NCBI GenBank assembly: GCA_022870745.1
Contig: CP085323.1
Coordinates: 2,232,001 to 2,296,000, forward strand
Reading direction: 5' to 3'
Length of the DNA stretch: 64,000 nt
Source: Silvibacterium acidisoli
GTDB lineage: Bacteria; Acidobacteriota; Terriglobia; Terriglobales; Acidobacteriaceae
Under the pieces are notes generated by a model. The model was not told the DNA's origin, searched no databases, and saw only the letters and a program-made list of their open reading frames with translations. The position numbers were made by a program, and so were the translations under genes. This document shows positions 40,948 to 49,937 of the stretch, in pieces. How positions within the stretch are numbered: the first letter of the stretch is position 1; every line of letters starts with the position of its first letter.

Positions 40948-42015
40948 TTAGTTGAAGAGCGAGCTTACGCTCGTCTCCATGTGAATGCTCTCGATGGTTG
41001 CGGCCAGAAGGCCGGACACCGAGCGCACCTTGATCTTGCTCACCTTCTGCGCTTCTTCGCGCAGAGGGATGGAATCGGTTACAACCAGTTCCTCAAGCCG
41101 GGAGTTCGCGATGCGCTCAATCGCCGGGCCCGACAGAACGGCGTGCGAAGCGCATGCGTAGACCTTGGTAGCGCCCTGCTCAAGCAAAGCGTCTACGGTC
41201 TTTACCAGCGTGCCGGCCGTGTCCACGATGTCGTCGATGATCAGGCAGGTGCAGCCCTTTACGTCGCCGATCACGTGCATCACTTCCGTCACGTTGATAT
41301 CCGTCCGGCGCTTGTCCACAATCGCCAGCGGAGCTCCCATCTTGGTCGCGAAGAAGCGCGCACGTTCCACGCCTCCCGCATCCGGCGATACCACGGTCAG
41401 CTTCGGCAGGTTCAGGTCACGGAAGTAGCTGACCATTACCGGGCTGGCGAACATGTGGTCCACCGGGATATTGAAAAAGCCCTGAATCTGGGCTGCATGC
41501 AGATCCATGAAGAGGGCACGGTTCGCACCGGCCGTCGTCAGCAGATCGGCAACCAGCTTCGACGAAATCGCTACGCGCGGACGATCCTTACGATCCTGCC
41601 GGGCATAGCCGTAGTACGGAACAACCACCGTGATGCGAGCCGCCGATGCACGCTTCAGTGCGTCGATCATCACCAGCAGCTCCACGAGGTGCTGGTCAAC
41701 CGGATAGCAGGTCGGCTGAACCACGAAAACGTCAGCGCCGCGAACGTTCTCAAGCAGCTGGAAGTAAATCTCTCCATCGGCGAAGCGCTGCATCTTGGTT
41801 TCACCAAGCGTAACGCCGATATGCTTGCAGATCTCAGAGGCCAGGGCCCGGTTTGCAGAGCCCGTAAAAATCTTGAAGTGCTTATCTTCACTGTACGAAC
41901 GGCCCTTTTTCTTCTCAGGCTTCGGCTCGTTGTGCGATTTCGATGCGCCCTGTTCTGCTGCTGCTCCTACGCCTTCGGTTACCGGCAATTCCACTACTGT
42001 CGTTTCGTTCTTCAC
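40948..42015 (-). CDS. prs: ribose-phosphate pyrophosphokinase
   Basis: A PRPP synthetase of about 355 residues. Core motifs are FKIFTGSANRALASEICKHI, FADGEIYFQLLENVRGADVF, the flexible-loop YGYARQDRKDRPRVAIS, DLHAAQIQGFF, and the PRPP-binding IIDDIVDTAGTLVKT. GTG 42015 is preferred as start because GGAGG lies five bases upstream; the longer frame begins at GTG 42054 with no ribosome binding site. Even so, about 45 Glu/Lys/Ala-rich residues precede the usual Prs N-terminus. tRNA-Gln and ispE lie upstream in the same orientation. Confidence 0.95.
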   Translation of the reverse strand: MKNETTVVELPVTEGVGAAAEQGASKSHNEPKPEKKKGRSYSEDKHFKIFTGSANRALASEICKHIGVTLGETKMQRFADGEIYFQLLENVRGADVFVVQPTCYPVDQHLVELLVMIDALKRASAARITVVVPYYGYARQDRKDRPRVAISSKLVADLLTTAGANRALFMDLHAAQIQGFFNIPVDHMFASPVMVSYFRDLNLPKLTVVSPDAGGVERARFFATKMGAPLAIVDKRRTDINVTEVMHVIGDVKGCTCLIIDDIVDTAGTLVKTVDALLEQGATKVYACASHAVLSGPAIERIANSRLEELVVTDSIPLREEAQKVSKIKVRSVSGLLAATIESIHMETSVSSLFN

Positions 42016-42117
42016 AAGATCCTCCAAGCTGGTTGGCTGTGGGTTGTCCTGCACATATTTTTCTGGCCTTCTTGCTGCCAGGGCCGACCTGCCGTACGGT
42101 TCGACGGCAATGTTTTC

Positions 42118-42191
42118 TGGCTGGGCGACTAGGATTCGAACCTAGACAAAGTGCTCCAAAGGCACTTGACCTACCGTTAGTCGATCGCCCA
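42118..42191 (-). tRNA. tRNA-Gln (anticodon UUG)
   Basis: A complete 74-nt cloverleaf on the minus strand with encoded CCA. The acceptor stem is TGGGCGA / TCGCCCA, the anticodon stem AAGTGC / GCACTT around loop CTTTGGA (anticodon TTG), and the T arm CTAGG-TTCGAAT-CCTAG. The unpaired-looking T1-G start is typical of tRNA-Gln. It is placed between ispE and prs, as in many bacteria. Its 5' half recurs twice just upstream. Confidence 0.95.
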
Positions 42192-42412
42192 GTACAACAA
42201 AACTCAATCCGCTATGACTCTCGACCCTTCGGCGCGGCCCGATTTTGGCCGCGTCGAACAGAAAGGCACTTGACCTACCGTTAGTCGATCGCCCAGTACA
42301 ACAAAACTCAATCCCGCTATGACTCTCGACCCTTCGGCGCGGCCCGATTTTGGCCGCGTCGAACAGAAAGGCACTTGACCTACCGTTAGTCGATCGCCCA
42401 GTACAACAAAAC
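42161..42412 (-). repeat. 2.4-copy tandem repeat of tRNA-Gln 5' half plus hairpin spacer
   Basis: Units 42161-42264 (104 bp) and 42265-42369 (105 bp, one extra C) are otherwise identical; a third partial unit spans 42370-42412. Each unit carries 31 nt of the tRNA 5' half followed by TTT (copies at 42161-42191, 42265-42295 and 42370-42400). Only the first continues into a full tRNA; the others break in the anticodon loop. Each 70-71 bp spacer contains a 12-bp stem with one mismatch (42228-42258 and 42333-42363) around a 7-base loop. Confidence 0.95.
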
Positions 42413-42420
42413 CTAAGAAT

Positions 42421-43431
42421 CTAACTTGCCGATTCAATCAATGAGGCCCAATATTCCTGCCGCAGGAGGGTTTTTGTCCTTAGCGAGCGGATACCGGCCT
42501 TTGCTAACCGTTGTTCGGCCAGCTCCGCTGCTTCGAGGTTCGGATAGAGGCCGAAAAGGGCCGATCCGGAACCGGAAAGCGCTGCATAGACAGCCGACTG
42601 CTCCGGAGCAAGGTCAGAACCCGTAAGAATGCGCTTGATTTCACCGAGGAGGGGACTTTGTGGGAAAACCACTTCTTCGAAGTCGTTTTCAATCCCGGTT
42701 CGGACAAGCGCGAGAAGCGGATTCCCGGCCAGGCCCCCCGCATTGCGGGAGACACCGGAGGAGTGCGGCTCGCATAATGCAGAAGCGAAGATCCGACTCA
42801 ACCTGTCTAGTCTATCCGACGCCTCCTGGGCGGTCAATGCGGAAGACGCGTGGAGCGCGTCCCAGTCGCGAAAAGCCTGTGGAGTGGAGACCCCAATCTC
42901 GGGTAGCGCGACAATACACCATGTTTGTGGCAGATCGGGCATGGGGTAGACGGCTTCGCCGCGATTCACGCCAAGAACGGATCCGCCGATAAGGAACAGT
43001 GGGACGTCCGAGCCAACCTCCGCCGCGATCTTCAGGCGCTCGCCGGCGGGAAGAAGCGGCGCGCCAAGTGTCTCCAGTTCACGCTCCAGTGCGATCAATG
43101 CGGCGGCGGCATTTGCGGAACCGGCTCCCATGCCGCCCTGAATCGGCAACCGCTTCTCTATATGAATGTGTACCTTAGCAGCGAAGTGGAGAGCGCTCAG
43201 GGCGAGGTCGACGGCTTTAAAGGCGGTGTTGCGGGCATCTGTGGGAACGCGCTCGTTGTTGGTGGTCAGGGTGATGGAAGTTGCCGCCGCCGCCGAAACC
43301 TCAACGGATACCAGGTCATGAGCGTCGAGGGTCTGGTAAAGGGTCGACAGAGCGTGGAAGCCGTCCGGGCGGGTCGGCCCGATGGCCAGGCCCAGGTTGA
43401 TTTTGGAATAGGAACGGACGGTAGTCGTCAT
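42421..43431 (-). CDS. ispE: 4-diphosphocytidyl-2-C-methyl-D-erythritol kinase
   Basis: A 336-residue GHMP kinase of the MEP isoprenoid pathway, phosphorylating CDP-methylerythritol with ATP. It starts MTTTVRSYSKINLGLAI, the IspE N-terminal pattern. The ATP-binding loop is LPIQGGMGAGSANAAAALIA (about 94-113), followed by GSDVPLFLIGGSVLG. The late AALSGSGSALFGLYP matches motif 3. Its stop at 42421 lies 8 bp from the tRNA-derived repeat array. It heads the ispE-tRNA-prs unit. Confidence 0.94.
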   Translation of the reverse strand: MTTTVRSYSKINLGLAIGPTRPDGFHALSTLYQTLDAHDLVSVEVSAAAATSITLTTNNERVPTDARNTAFKAVDLALSALHFAAKVHIHIEKRLPIQGGMGAGSANAAAALIALERELETLGAPLLPAGERLKIAAEVGSDVPLFLIGGSVLGVNRGEAVYPMPDLPQTWCIVALPEIGVSTPQAFRDWDALHASSALTAQEASDRLDRLSRIFASALCEPHSSGVSRNAGGLAGNPLLALVRTGIENDFEEVVFPQSPLLGEIKRILTGSDLAPEQSAVYAALSGSGSALFGLYPNLEAAELAEQRLAKAGIRSLRTKTLLRQEYWASLIESAS

Positions 43432-43501
43432 GCGTTTGTTATTTTAACTTTCCGTATCTGAAACAACGAGTTACAGGCAAAATCGGCTAGACTACCGCTA
43501 C

Positions 43502-45232
43502 ATGAAACAAGTTGCAGCTGTCTCGATCGCCGCAATTCTGTTCTCCTGCGCTGCTTGTGGGCAGGTCAACGCCGGTGCCATCCATGAACAGCCGGTTCGC
43601 ACCAGGCACGCCATGGTGGTGAGCATTCATCACCGGGCGACCGATGCCGGCGTCCAAATCCTTGAAGAAGGCGGGAACGCTGTTGACGCCGCAGTGGCGA
43701 CCGGCTTCGCTCTTGCCGTGGTGCATCCTGCGGCCGGAAACCTGGGGGGCGGCGGATTCATGCTGATTCATCTCCAGGAAAGCGGCAAGGATACCTTCCT
43801 CGACTACCGCGAACGTGCTCCGCAGGCTGCTACCGCGAAGATGTACCTGGACGCGAAAGGCAATCCCATTCCCGATGCCAGCATCACCGGCTACAGGGCC
43901 ATCGGTGTTCCCGGGTCGGTGGCGGGCATGGTCTATGCCGAGAAGAAGTACGGAAAGCTCGGGCTTGAAAAGGTGATGGAGCCGGCGATCCGGCTGGCCG
44001 AGGAAGGGTACGTGCTTTCGGAGGACGAAGCGGCGGCGCTGCATAATCCTCAGCTGGCAAAGTTTCCCGAGTCGCGCAGTCTCTTCCAGCGTAACGGCGA
44101 TTTCTACCGTCCGGGTGAGTTCTTCCGCCAGCCCGAGCTGGCCGAGACACTGAAGACCATCTCCACCGATCCCGACGATTTCTACCATGGACGCATCGCC
44201 AGGAAGCTGGCTGCGGATGTGCAGAAGGGCGGAGGCCTGATTACGACTGAGGATCTCGCGCGCTACTCCGTAAAAGAGCGCGAGCCGCTGACAGGCACTT
44301 ACAACGGTTACACGATCGTAAGTGCGCCGCCGCCTTCGTCCGGGGGCGTGGCACTGATCGAGATGCTGAATATCCTCGAAGGCTACAATCTCGGCCGCTG
44401 GCCGGATCGCTCGCCTGAAGAGATGCACCTGATTGTCGAGGCTTTCCGGCGCGCTTACATGGACCGGATGGATTATCTCGGCGATCCCGATTATGTGAAG
44501 GTTCCGGTCGACGAGCTTACAGACAAGAAGTACGCGGCCTCATGGCGGAAGAGCATCACTGCCGACCAGGCGAGCGCCTCGAAAGACCTGAAGCGGCCTG
44601 AAGGGTTCTTGCCTTCGCCGCCGACCATGGCGGACGTGCGGCATGAGTCGACCGAGACGACGCACTACTCGGTGATGGACGCGGACGGCAATGCGGTCTC
44701 CGTCACGACCACGCTCAACAACGGCTTCGGTTCGGGCGTGACGGCGAAGGGGCTGGGTTTCGTGCTCAACGATGAGATGGATGATTTTGCCGCCAAGCCT
44801 GGCACCGCAAACATGTTTGGACTGGTGCAGGGACCGGCAAACTCGATTGCGCCCGGAAAACGGCCGCTCTCGAGCATGACGCCGACGATCGTGCTCAAGG
44901 ATGGTCAGGTGCGCTTTGTGCTCGGTTCGCCGGGCGGGGGCCGCATCATCACGACGGTCGCCAACATCTTTCTCAGCGTCGTGGATGAAGGGCTGAATAT
45001 CCAGGAGGCGGTCGATGCGCCGCGCTTCCATCACCAATATCTGCCGGACGAGTTGGATGTCGAGCCGGGGCTCTCTGCCGCCACAATGGAGGGCCTGCGT
45101 TCGCTGGGTTACGACGTGAAGGTCGACGGGCACTGGAGCGATGGAGAATGTATCGCGGTCGATCCAAAGACGGGCGAACTCGAAGGCGGACAGGATCACC
45201 GCCATCATTTCGGGAAAGCCGCCGGCTACTGA
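43502..45232 (+). CDS. ggt: gamma-glutamyltransferase
   Basis: A 576-residue periplasmic N-terminal-nucleophile hydrolase that cleaves glutathione and transfers gamma-glutamyl groups. A signal peptide of about 27 residues is present. The large-subunit region has GGNAVDAAVATGFALAVVHP and GNLGGGGFMLIH. Autocleavage is expected before Thr386-Thr387 in ETTHYSVMDADGNAV, making that Thr the nucleophile. Downstream SSMTPTIVLKDGQVRFVLGS and GSPGGGRIITTVANI complete the active site. The gene is divergent from ispE. Confidence 0.95.
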   Translation: MKQVAAVSIAAILFSCAACGQVNAGAIHEQPVRTRHAMVVSIHHRATDAGVQILEEGGNAVDAAVATGFALAVVHPAAGNLGGGGFMLIHLQESGKDTFLDYRERAPQAATAKMYLDAKGNPIPDASITGYRAIGVPGSVAGMVYAEKKYGKLGLEKVMEPAIRLAEEGYVLSEDEAAALHNPQLAKFPESRSLFQRNGDFYRPGEFFRQPELAETLKTISTDPDDFYHGRIARKLAADVQKGGGLITTEDLARYSVKEREPLTGTYNGYTIVSAPPPSSGGVALIEMLNILEGYNLGRWPDRSPEEMHLIVEAFRRAYMDRMDYLGDPDYVKVPVDELTDKKYAASWRKSITADQASASKDLKRPEGFLPSPPTMADVRHESTETTHYSVMDADGNAVSVTTTLNNGFGSGVTAKGLGFVLNDEMDDFAAKPGTANMFGLVQGPANSIAPGKRPLSSMTPTIVLKDGQVRFVLGSPGGGRIITTVANIFLSVVDEGLNIQEAVDAPRFHHQYLPDELDVEPGLSAATMEGLRSLGYDVKVDGHWSDGECIAVDPKTGELEGGQDHRHHFGKAAGY

Positions 45233-45321
45233 CTGTCCTGTAACTGGTCAGTTTCTCGGTGCAGGAAGACTCCCCGGAAGATGAGAAGATAGGGCAGAGG
45301 GGAAACTCCCAGGTCTTATTC

Positions 45322-46140
45322 ATGCTGAAGGTCATCTCGTCTCACGTTTTTCTCCGCAATCGTCTGCATCCGGGTCTGCTTGACAGCCTGCAAAAGTCCG
45401 GCGCGCAGGGCGTGGAACTCTACGCCGCGAAGCAGCACATCGACTACACAAACAGGTCCGAAATTCGGGAGCTTGCGAACTGGTTCGGATCGAATTCGCT
45501 CGAACCTTTCTCGGTGCATGCGCCGCTCTTTCCGGATTTTGAAATGGGCCGAGCCGGCGCACCGTATGTGAACGTGATTCATCCTGAGAAATCGCGCCGC
45601 ATCGACGCCATGGACGAGATGAAGCGCGCGCTCGAGGTGGCGGAGCAGATTCCTTTCCGCTTTATGGTGGTGCATCTCGGCGAAAGGGGCGATGCGTGGA
45701 GTCCGCGCGCGCTCGAGTTTTCGATGACCGCGCTCGAGCATCTGCGCGCCTTTGCGAACCCACTGGGCGTGAAGCTGCTGGTCGAGAACCTGCAGAGCGA
45801 TGTGACGACGCCAGGGCATCTGCTCGAGATTCTCAACACCGGCCACTTCGATGATATTGGCGTATGCCTGGACACGGGGCACGCGCATCTTGGCGATGGT
45901 GTCAGCTCGACATTGACCGAATTGAAGGATCGCCTGCGCTCCTCGCACATTCACGACAATATGGGTGACCGTGATACGCATCTGTGGCCGGGCGACGGCA
46001 CGATCCGCTGGGACGAGGTGTATGAGGGGCTGAAGCTGGCTCCCCACGTGCCCGCCGGAGTGCTCGAAATTCACTATTCGTTCGGGGAGAATCCTGACTA
46101 CGTGACGGAAAGAGCTGCGAAGGCTTTTGAGAGTTTCTAA
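45322..46140 (+). CDS. sugar phosphate isomerase/epimerase-like TIM-barrel protein
   Basis: A protein of about 272 residues of the AP-endonuclease-2/xylose-isomerase-like barrel superfamily. Metal-ligand stretches typical of the fold are HAPLFPDFE, VVHLGER, VENLQSD, CLDTGHAHL and SHIHDNMGDRDTHLWPGDG. The last is a close match to the usual HIHDN...D.H...G.G motif. ATG 45322 is used; a longer frame to 45259 lacks family similarity. The substrate cannot be read, and endonuclease IV activity is not expected at this length. It lies downstream of ggt on the same strand. Confidence 0.82.
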   Translation: MLKVISSHVFLRNRLHPGLLDSLQKSGAQGVELYAAKQHIDYTNRSEIRELANWFGSNSLEPFSVHAPLFPDFEMGRAGAPYVNVIHPEKSRRIDAMDEMKRALEVAEQIPFRFMVVHLGERGDAWSPRALEFSMTALEHLRAFANPLGVKLLVENLQSDVTTPGHLLEILNTGHFDDIGVCLDTGHAHLGDGVSSTLTELKDRLRSSHIHDNMGDRDTHLWPGDGTIRWDEVYEGLKLAPHVPAGVLEIHYSFGENPDYVTERAAKAFESF

Positions 46141-46214
46141 AAATGCGTCTGGTTGTTCGGAATGCCGGATTGGTTTCGCTGTGTAGGCGCGGCCTGAGGA
46201 AAGATTCCACCTCA

Positions 46215-46231
46215 GCGGCTAAAGCCCCATG
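46215..46231. repeat. dispersed intergenic repeat AGCGGCTAAAGCCCCAT
   Basis: This exact 17-bp word also occurs at 50429-50445, and a degenerate copy lies at about 50406-50422. It contains the palindrome GGCTAAAGCC-like core. All copies are intergenic. It looks like a lineage-specific dispersed element. Confidence 0.6.
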
Positions 46232-46300
46232 CTACCGGGAGTCGCATTCGTTCGGGTTTAGACCGGAGATTTTGCAGGTCGAAAGAAACAGGAATTACTT

Positions 46301-47665
46301 ATGTCTGAAGAAGTAAAAAACGAAACAGTATCGGCGAGCGAAGAAAAACCACTCACCACGATTGCGAAGATCGGCGATTACGAGGGCGGCTCCGTCACGC
46401 TGCGCGGATGGCTCTACAACCTTCGCGAGAGCGGCAAGCTGCTCTTTCCCATCTTTCGCGACGGCAGCGGAACCATCCAGGGCATCGTGCCCAAGGCTGC
46501 GGTGAAGCCTGAAGTCTTCGAGGCCATCAAGGGGCTTACGCAGGAGTCGAGCGTGATCGTCACCGGCAAGGTCCGTGCCGACAAGCGCGCGCCCGGCGGC
46601 TACGAACTCGACGTTGAAGACATTGAAGTCGTGCAGCGTGTGCCCGAAGACGTGCCCTTTCCGATCTCACTCAAAGAGCACGGCACCGATTTCCTCATGG
46701 AGCACCGGCACCTGTGGATTCGCACGCCTCGCCAGGCGGCGATCCTGCGCATCCGCGCCGAGATCATCAAGGCGGCGCGTGACTTCTTTGACGATCGTGG
46801 ATTCACGCTGACAGATCCGCCGATTCTTACTCCGGCAGCATGTGAAGGTACGAGCACGCTCTTCCCAGTGGAGTACTTCGGCGATGAAGCCTACCTGACG
46901 CAGAGCGGACAGCTCTACATTGAGAGCACCGCGCTAGCGCTGGGTAAGGTCTATTCCTTCGGGCCGACCTTTCGCGCAGAGAAGTCGAAGACGCGCCGCC
47001 ACCTGACCGAGTTCTGGATGGTCGAGCCGGAAGTCGCCTTCTGCGATCTTGACGGCTTGATGGAACTGGCGGAGAACTTCCTGAGCTTCATCGTCGATCG
47101 CGTGCTGACGAAGCGCATGGCCGACCTCAAGGTCATTCAGCGTGACGTAACCAAGCTCGAAACCATCAAGGCGCCGTTCCCGAAGATCAGCTATGACGAA
47201 GCCGTGAAGATGCTGAACGATGCGCATGCCAAGGGGCTGCTCGAAAATCCTTTCGAGTACGGCAACGACTTCGGATCGCCGGATGAGACGTACATCTCCT
47301 CGCAGTTCGACCGCCCGGTAATGGTGCATCGTTATCCTGCGGCGGTGAAGGCTTTCTATATGGAGCCCGATCCGGAGAACGCGAAATATGCGCTGTGCGT
47401 CGATGTACTCGCGCCCGAAGGCTACGGCGAGATCATCGGCGGATCGCAGCGTATCTCGTCTTACGACCTGCTTAAGAGCCGCATTGAAGAACACAACCTG
47501 CCGCTCGAGTCTTTCCAGTGGTATCTCGATCTGCGCCGTTATGGATCGGTGCCGCACTCGGGCTTCGGCATGGGCATCGAGCGTGCGGTGGCATGGATCT
47601 GCGGACTCGATCACGTGCGCGAAACGATTCCGTTTGCACGCACGCTGAACCGTATCTACCCCTGA
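46301..47665 (+). CDS. asnS: asparaginyl-tRNA synthetase
   Basis: A 454-residue class IIb synthetase. The N-terminal OB-fold reads [19 protein letters not shown], then [12 protein letters not shown]. Motif 2 contains [25 protein letters not shown], here split around residues 222-246, and motif 3 reads [23 protein letters not shown]. The HLTEFWMVE form is characteristic of AsnS rather than AspS. ACAGGA precedes ATG 46301. Arginase follows after 7 bp. Confidence 0.96.
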   Translation: MSEEVKNETVSASEEKPLTTIAKIGDYEGGSVTLRGWLYNLRESGKLLFPIFRDGSGTIQGIVPKAAVKPEVFEAIKGLTQESSVIVTGKVRADKRAPGGYELDVEDIEVVQRVPEDVPFPISLKEHGTDFLMEHRHLWIRTPRQAAILRIRAEIIKAARDFFDDRGFTLTDPPILTPAACEGTSTLFPVEYFGDEAYLTQSGQLYIESTALALGKVYSFGPTFRAEKSKTRRHLTEFWMVEPEVAFCDLDGLMELAENFLSFIVDRVLTKRMADLKVIQRDVTKLETIKAPFPKISYDEAVKMLNDAHAKGLLENPFEYGNDFGSPDETYISSQFDRPVMVHRYPAAVKAFYMEPDPENAKYALCVDVLAPEGYGEIIGGSQRISSYDLLKSRIEEHNLPLESFQWYLDLRRYGSVPHSGFGMGIERAVAWICGLDHVRETIPFARTLNRIYP

Positions 47666-47672
47666 GCTTCAG

Positions 47673-48650
47673 ATGACTGCCCACGACAGACTTCCGGATT
47701 CGCTCAAGGCGCTGCATGGCGGCGTGCAATCGCTGCCGACGCGTCGCATTGAATTGATCGGTGTGCCACTCGATCTCGGAGCTTCACGCCGAGGTGTCGA
47801 CATGGGGCCGTCGGCGGCTCGCGTCGCGGGACTCGAAGCGCGGCTGGAGGCCCTGGGGCATGAAGTTCGCGATGGCGGGAATGTTCACGTCGCCATCGCC
47901 GAAACCGGACAGGTGGGCGATGAGAGCGCCCGCTACCTGCGTGAGATCACCGAGACCTGCACCAAGGCTGCGGAGATGGTCGAGCAGTCACTGCGAGACG
48001 GGCTGACGCCGATCGTTCTTGGCGGCGATCACTCGGTAGCTGCGGGAACTGTCTCCGGTGTTGCGGATTACTATCGCCGCAAGGATCAGAAGATCGGCCT
48101 CATCTGGATCGACGCGCATTCCGACATCAATACGCCGGAATCCTCACCCAGCGGCAATGTGCACGGCATGCCGCTCGCAGCGCTGCTGGGACTCGGGCCG
48201 GAGCCACTTGCAAACGTGCTCGGCTGGTCGCCGAAAGTGTCTCCCGAAAATGTTGTGCTGGTTGGCGTGCGCGACATCGACGCGACGGAGAAGGAAAACA
48301 TTCGCCAGGCTGGTGTGACCGAGGTCTACACCATGCGCGATATCGACGAGCGCGGCATGCGCACGGTGATGGAAGAAGCATTGCGCGCTGCCGGTCGCGG
48401 TACGGCGGGATATCACATCTCACTCGATATGGATTGGATCGATCCCGAGGATGCGCCCGGAGTGGGCACGCCGGTTCGCGGTGGCGCAACCTATCGCGAG
48501 GCGCACCTGGCGATGGAGATCATCGCCGATCATGGACGCATGTTGAGTTTTGAACTGGTCGAGGTGAATCCTGTCCTTGACGAACGCAACCGCACGGCAG
48601 AATTGGCGGTTGAGCTTATTTCTTCGGCATTCGGAAAGAAAATTTTGTAG
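47673..48650 (+). CDS. rocF: arginase
   Basis: A 325-residue ureohydrolase that converts arginine to ornithine and urea. The binuclear Mn site is visible as GGDHS at 117-121, DAHSD at 147-151 and SLDMDWIDP at 250-258. The substrate-specific NTPESSPSGNVHGMPLA loop favours arginase over agmatinase. The N-terminus IELIGVPLDLGASRRGVDMGPSA is also arginase-like. It begins 7 bp after asnS and precedes ddl by 25 bp, so the three may be co-transcribed. Confidence 0.93.
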   Translation: MTAHDRLPDSLKALHGGVQSLPTRRIELIGVPLDLGASRRGVDMGPSAARVAGLEARLEALGHEVRDGGNVHVAIAETGQVGDESARYLREITETCTKAAEMVEQSLRDGLTPIVLGGDHSVAAGTVSGVADYYRRKDQKIGLIWIDAHSDINTPESSPSGNVHGMPLAALLGLGPEPLANVLGWSPKVSPENVVLVGVRDIDATEKENIRQAGVTEVYTMRDIDERGMRTVMEEALRAAGRGTAGYHISLDMDWIDPEDAPGVGTPVRGGATYREAHLAMEIIADHGRMLSFELVEVNPVLDERNRTAELAVELISSAFGKKIL

Positions 48651-48675
48651 AGAGCTTAAGGAAAAAACAGCATAA

Positions 48676-49866
48676 ATGAAGTCGAAACTACGAGTTGGCA
48701 TTTTGTTTGGCGGCCGCAGCGGCGAGCATGAGGTTTCACTGCTGTCGGCCGCTTCGGTTCTTAAGGCGATTGATCGTAGGAAGTATGAAGTGGTTCCCAT
48801 CGGCATCACGAAAGAAGGCCGCTGGGTTACGGCTTCCGACGCGACGCGCCTGCTGAACGGCGAAGCGCACGCCGAGCCGAAGCAGCTTCGCGCTGGCGAT
48901 CCTGAAGCGACCTCGGCTGCCGCGGTTCTCGCGAAAGGCGAGTCGGTGATTGTTCCCCCGGTTCCTTCGCAGGGCGGAACGGGCGCGCTGGTTCCGTTTG
49001 AGACGCAGGCCGCCACTGCTTCCGGGCAGACGCTGAACCTCGACGTCATCTTCCCCGTGCTGCATGGCACCTTCGGAGAGGACGGAACGATCCAGGGGCT
49101 GTTTGAGCTGGCTGGAATCGCTTATGTGGGTTCGGGTGTTCTGGGCTCGGCGACCGGTATGGACAAGGATGTGATGAAGAAGCTCTTCGCTGCCGCGAAG
49201 CTGCCGATTCCGAAGCATGTCTCATTTCTGCGCGCCGATTGGGAAGCGAATAAGAAGAAGACCATCGCAAAGATCGAAGCTGCGCTGAAGTATCCGCTGT
49301 TCGTGAAGCCGGCAAACCTTGGTTCTTCGGTCGGTATCAGCAAAGCGCATGACCGCAAGGAGCTTGGCCCGGCGATTGAGCTGGCTGCGAGCTTCGATCG
49401 TAAGATCGTGGTCGAACAGGGAGTGGGCGGCAAACGAGGTAAGGCTCGTGAGCTGGAAGTCGCGGTCCTCGGCAACGACAAGCCCGAGGTTTCGGTCGTC
49501 GGCGAGATCGTTCCCGGCAAGGAGTTTTACGACTACGAGGCCAAGTATCTGAGCGAGGGATCGATCCCCGTGATTCCGGCGAAGCTTACGAAGCAGCAGA
49601 CGAAACAGATCCAGCAGATGGCCATTGCCGCATTCCAGGCCTGCGACTGCTCCGGCCTCGCGCGCGTGGACTTCCTCATGGACCCCGGCGCTTCGGGCCG
49701 CATCTATCTGAACGAGATCAACACTTTGCCCGGTTTTACGTCCATCAGTATGTACCCCAAGCTGTGGGCTGCTTCGGGAGTGGCTTATCCCAAGCTGATC
49801 GATCGGCTGATTGAGCTGGCACTCGAACGGCGCGCAGAAAAAGATCGCACCAGTTTCAGCCGTTAA
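48676..49866 (+). CDS. ddl: D-alanine-D-alanine ligase
   Basis: A 396-residue ATP-grasp enzyme for peptidoglycan precursor synthesis. The start LRVGILFGGRSGEHEVSLLS is the Ddl signature. VLHGTFGEDGTIQGLFELA holds the second signature, KYPLFVKPANLGSSVGISKA forms the ATP-grasp region, and ARVDFLMDPGASGRIYLNEI with NTLPGFTSISMYPKLW forms the C-terminal metal site. It is somewhat longer than the usual 310-370 residues because of a Ser/Ala-rich insert at about 80-120. Confidence 0.95.
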   Translation: MKSKLRVGILFGGRSGEHEVSLLSAASVLKAIDRRKYEVVPIGITKEGRWVTASDATRLLNGEAHAEPKQLRAGDPEATSAAAVLAKGESVIVPPVPSQGGTGALVPFETQAATASGQTLNLDVIFPVLHGTFGEDGTIQGLFELAGIAYVGSGVLGSATGMDKDVMKKLFAAAKLPIPKHVSFLRADWEANKKKTIAKIEAALKYPLFVKPANLGSSVGISKAHDRKELGPAIELAASFDRKIVVEQGVGGKRGKARELEVAVLGNDKPEVSVVGEIVPGKEFYDYEAKYLSEGSIPVIPAKLTKQQTKQIQQMAIAAFQACDCSGLARVDFLMDPGASGRIYLNEINTLPGFTSISMYPKLWAASGVAYPKLIDRLIELALERRAEKDRTSFSR

Positions 49867-49937
49867 GGAACCTCTTGCGGCTGGATGGTGTCATTAGAAG
49901 ATAGGTAAGCTGACCGCTGAAAGGAAGTTGCCGCGGA

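Noticed and set aside
42118-42191. tRNA-Gln as an integration site for a mobile element
   Set aside because: Integrases usually duplicate the 3' end of a tRNA; here the 5' half is repeated, and no integrase or foreign gene lies nearby.
42161-42412. CRISPR array
   Set aside because: Units of 104-105 bp are nearly identical throughout, with no short repeat/variable spacer pattern and no cas genes in the window.
42204-42437. 77-codon open frame with an internal protein repeat upstream of tRNA-Gln
   Set aside because: It is only the translation of the 104/105-bp tRNA-derived tandem repeat and has no ribosome binding site or family match.
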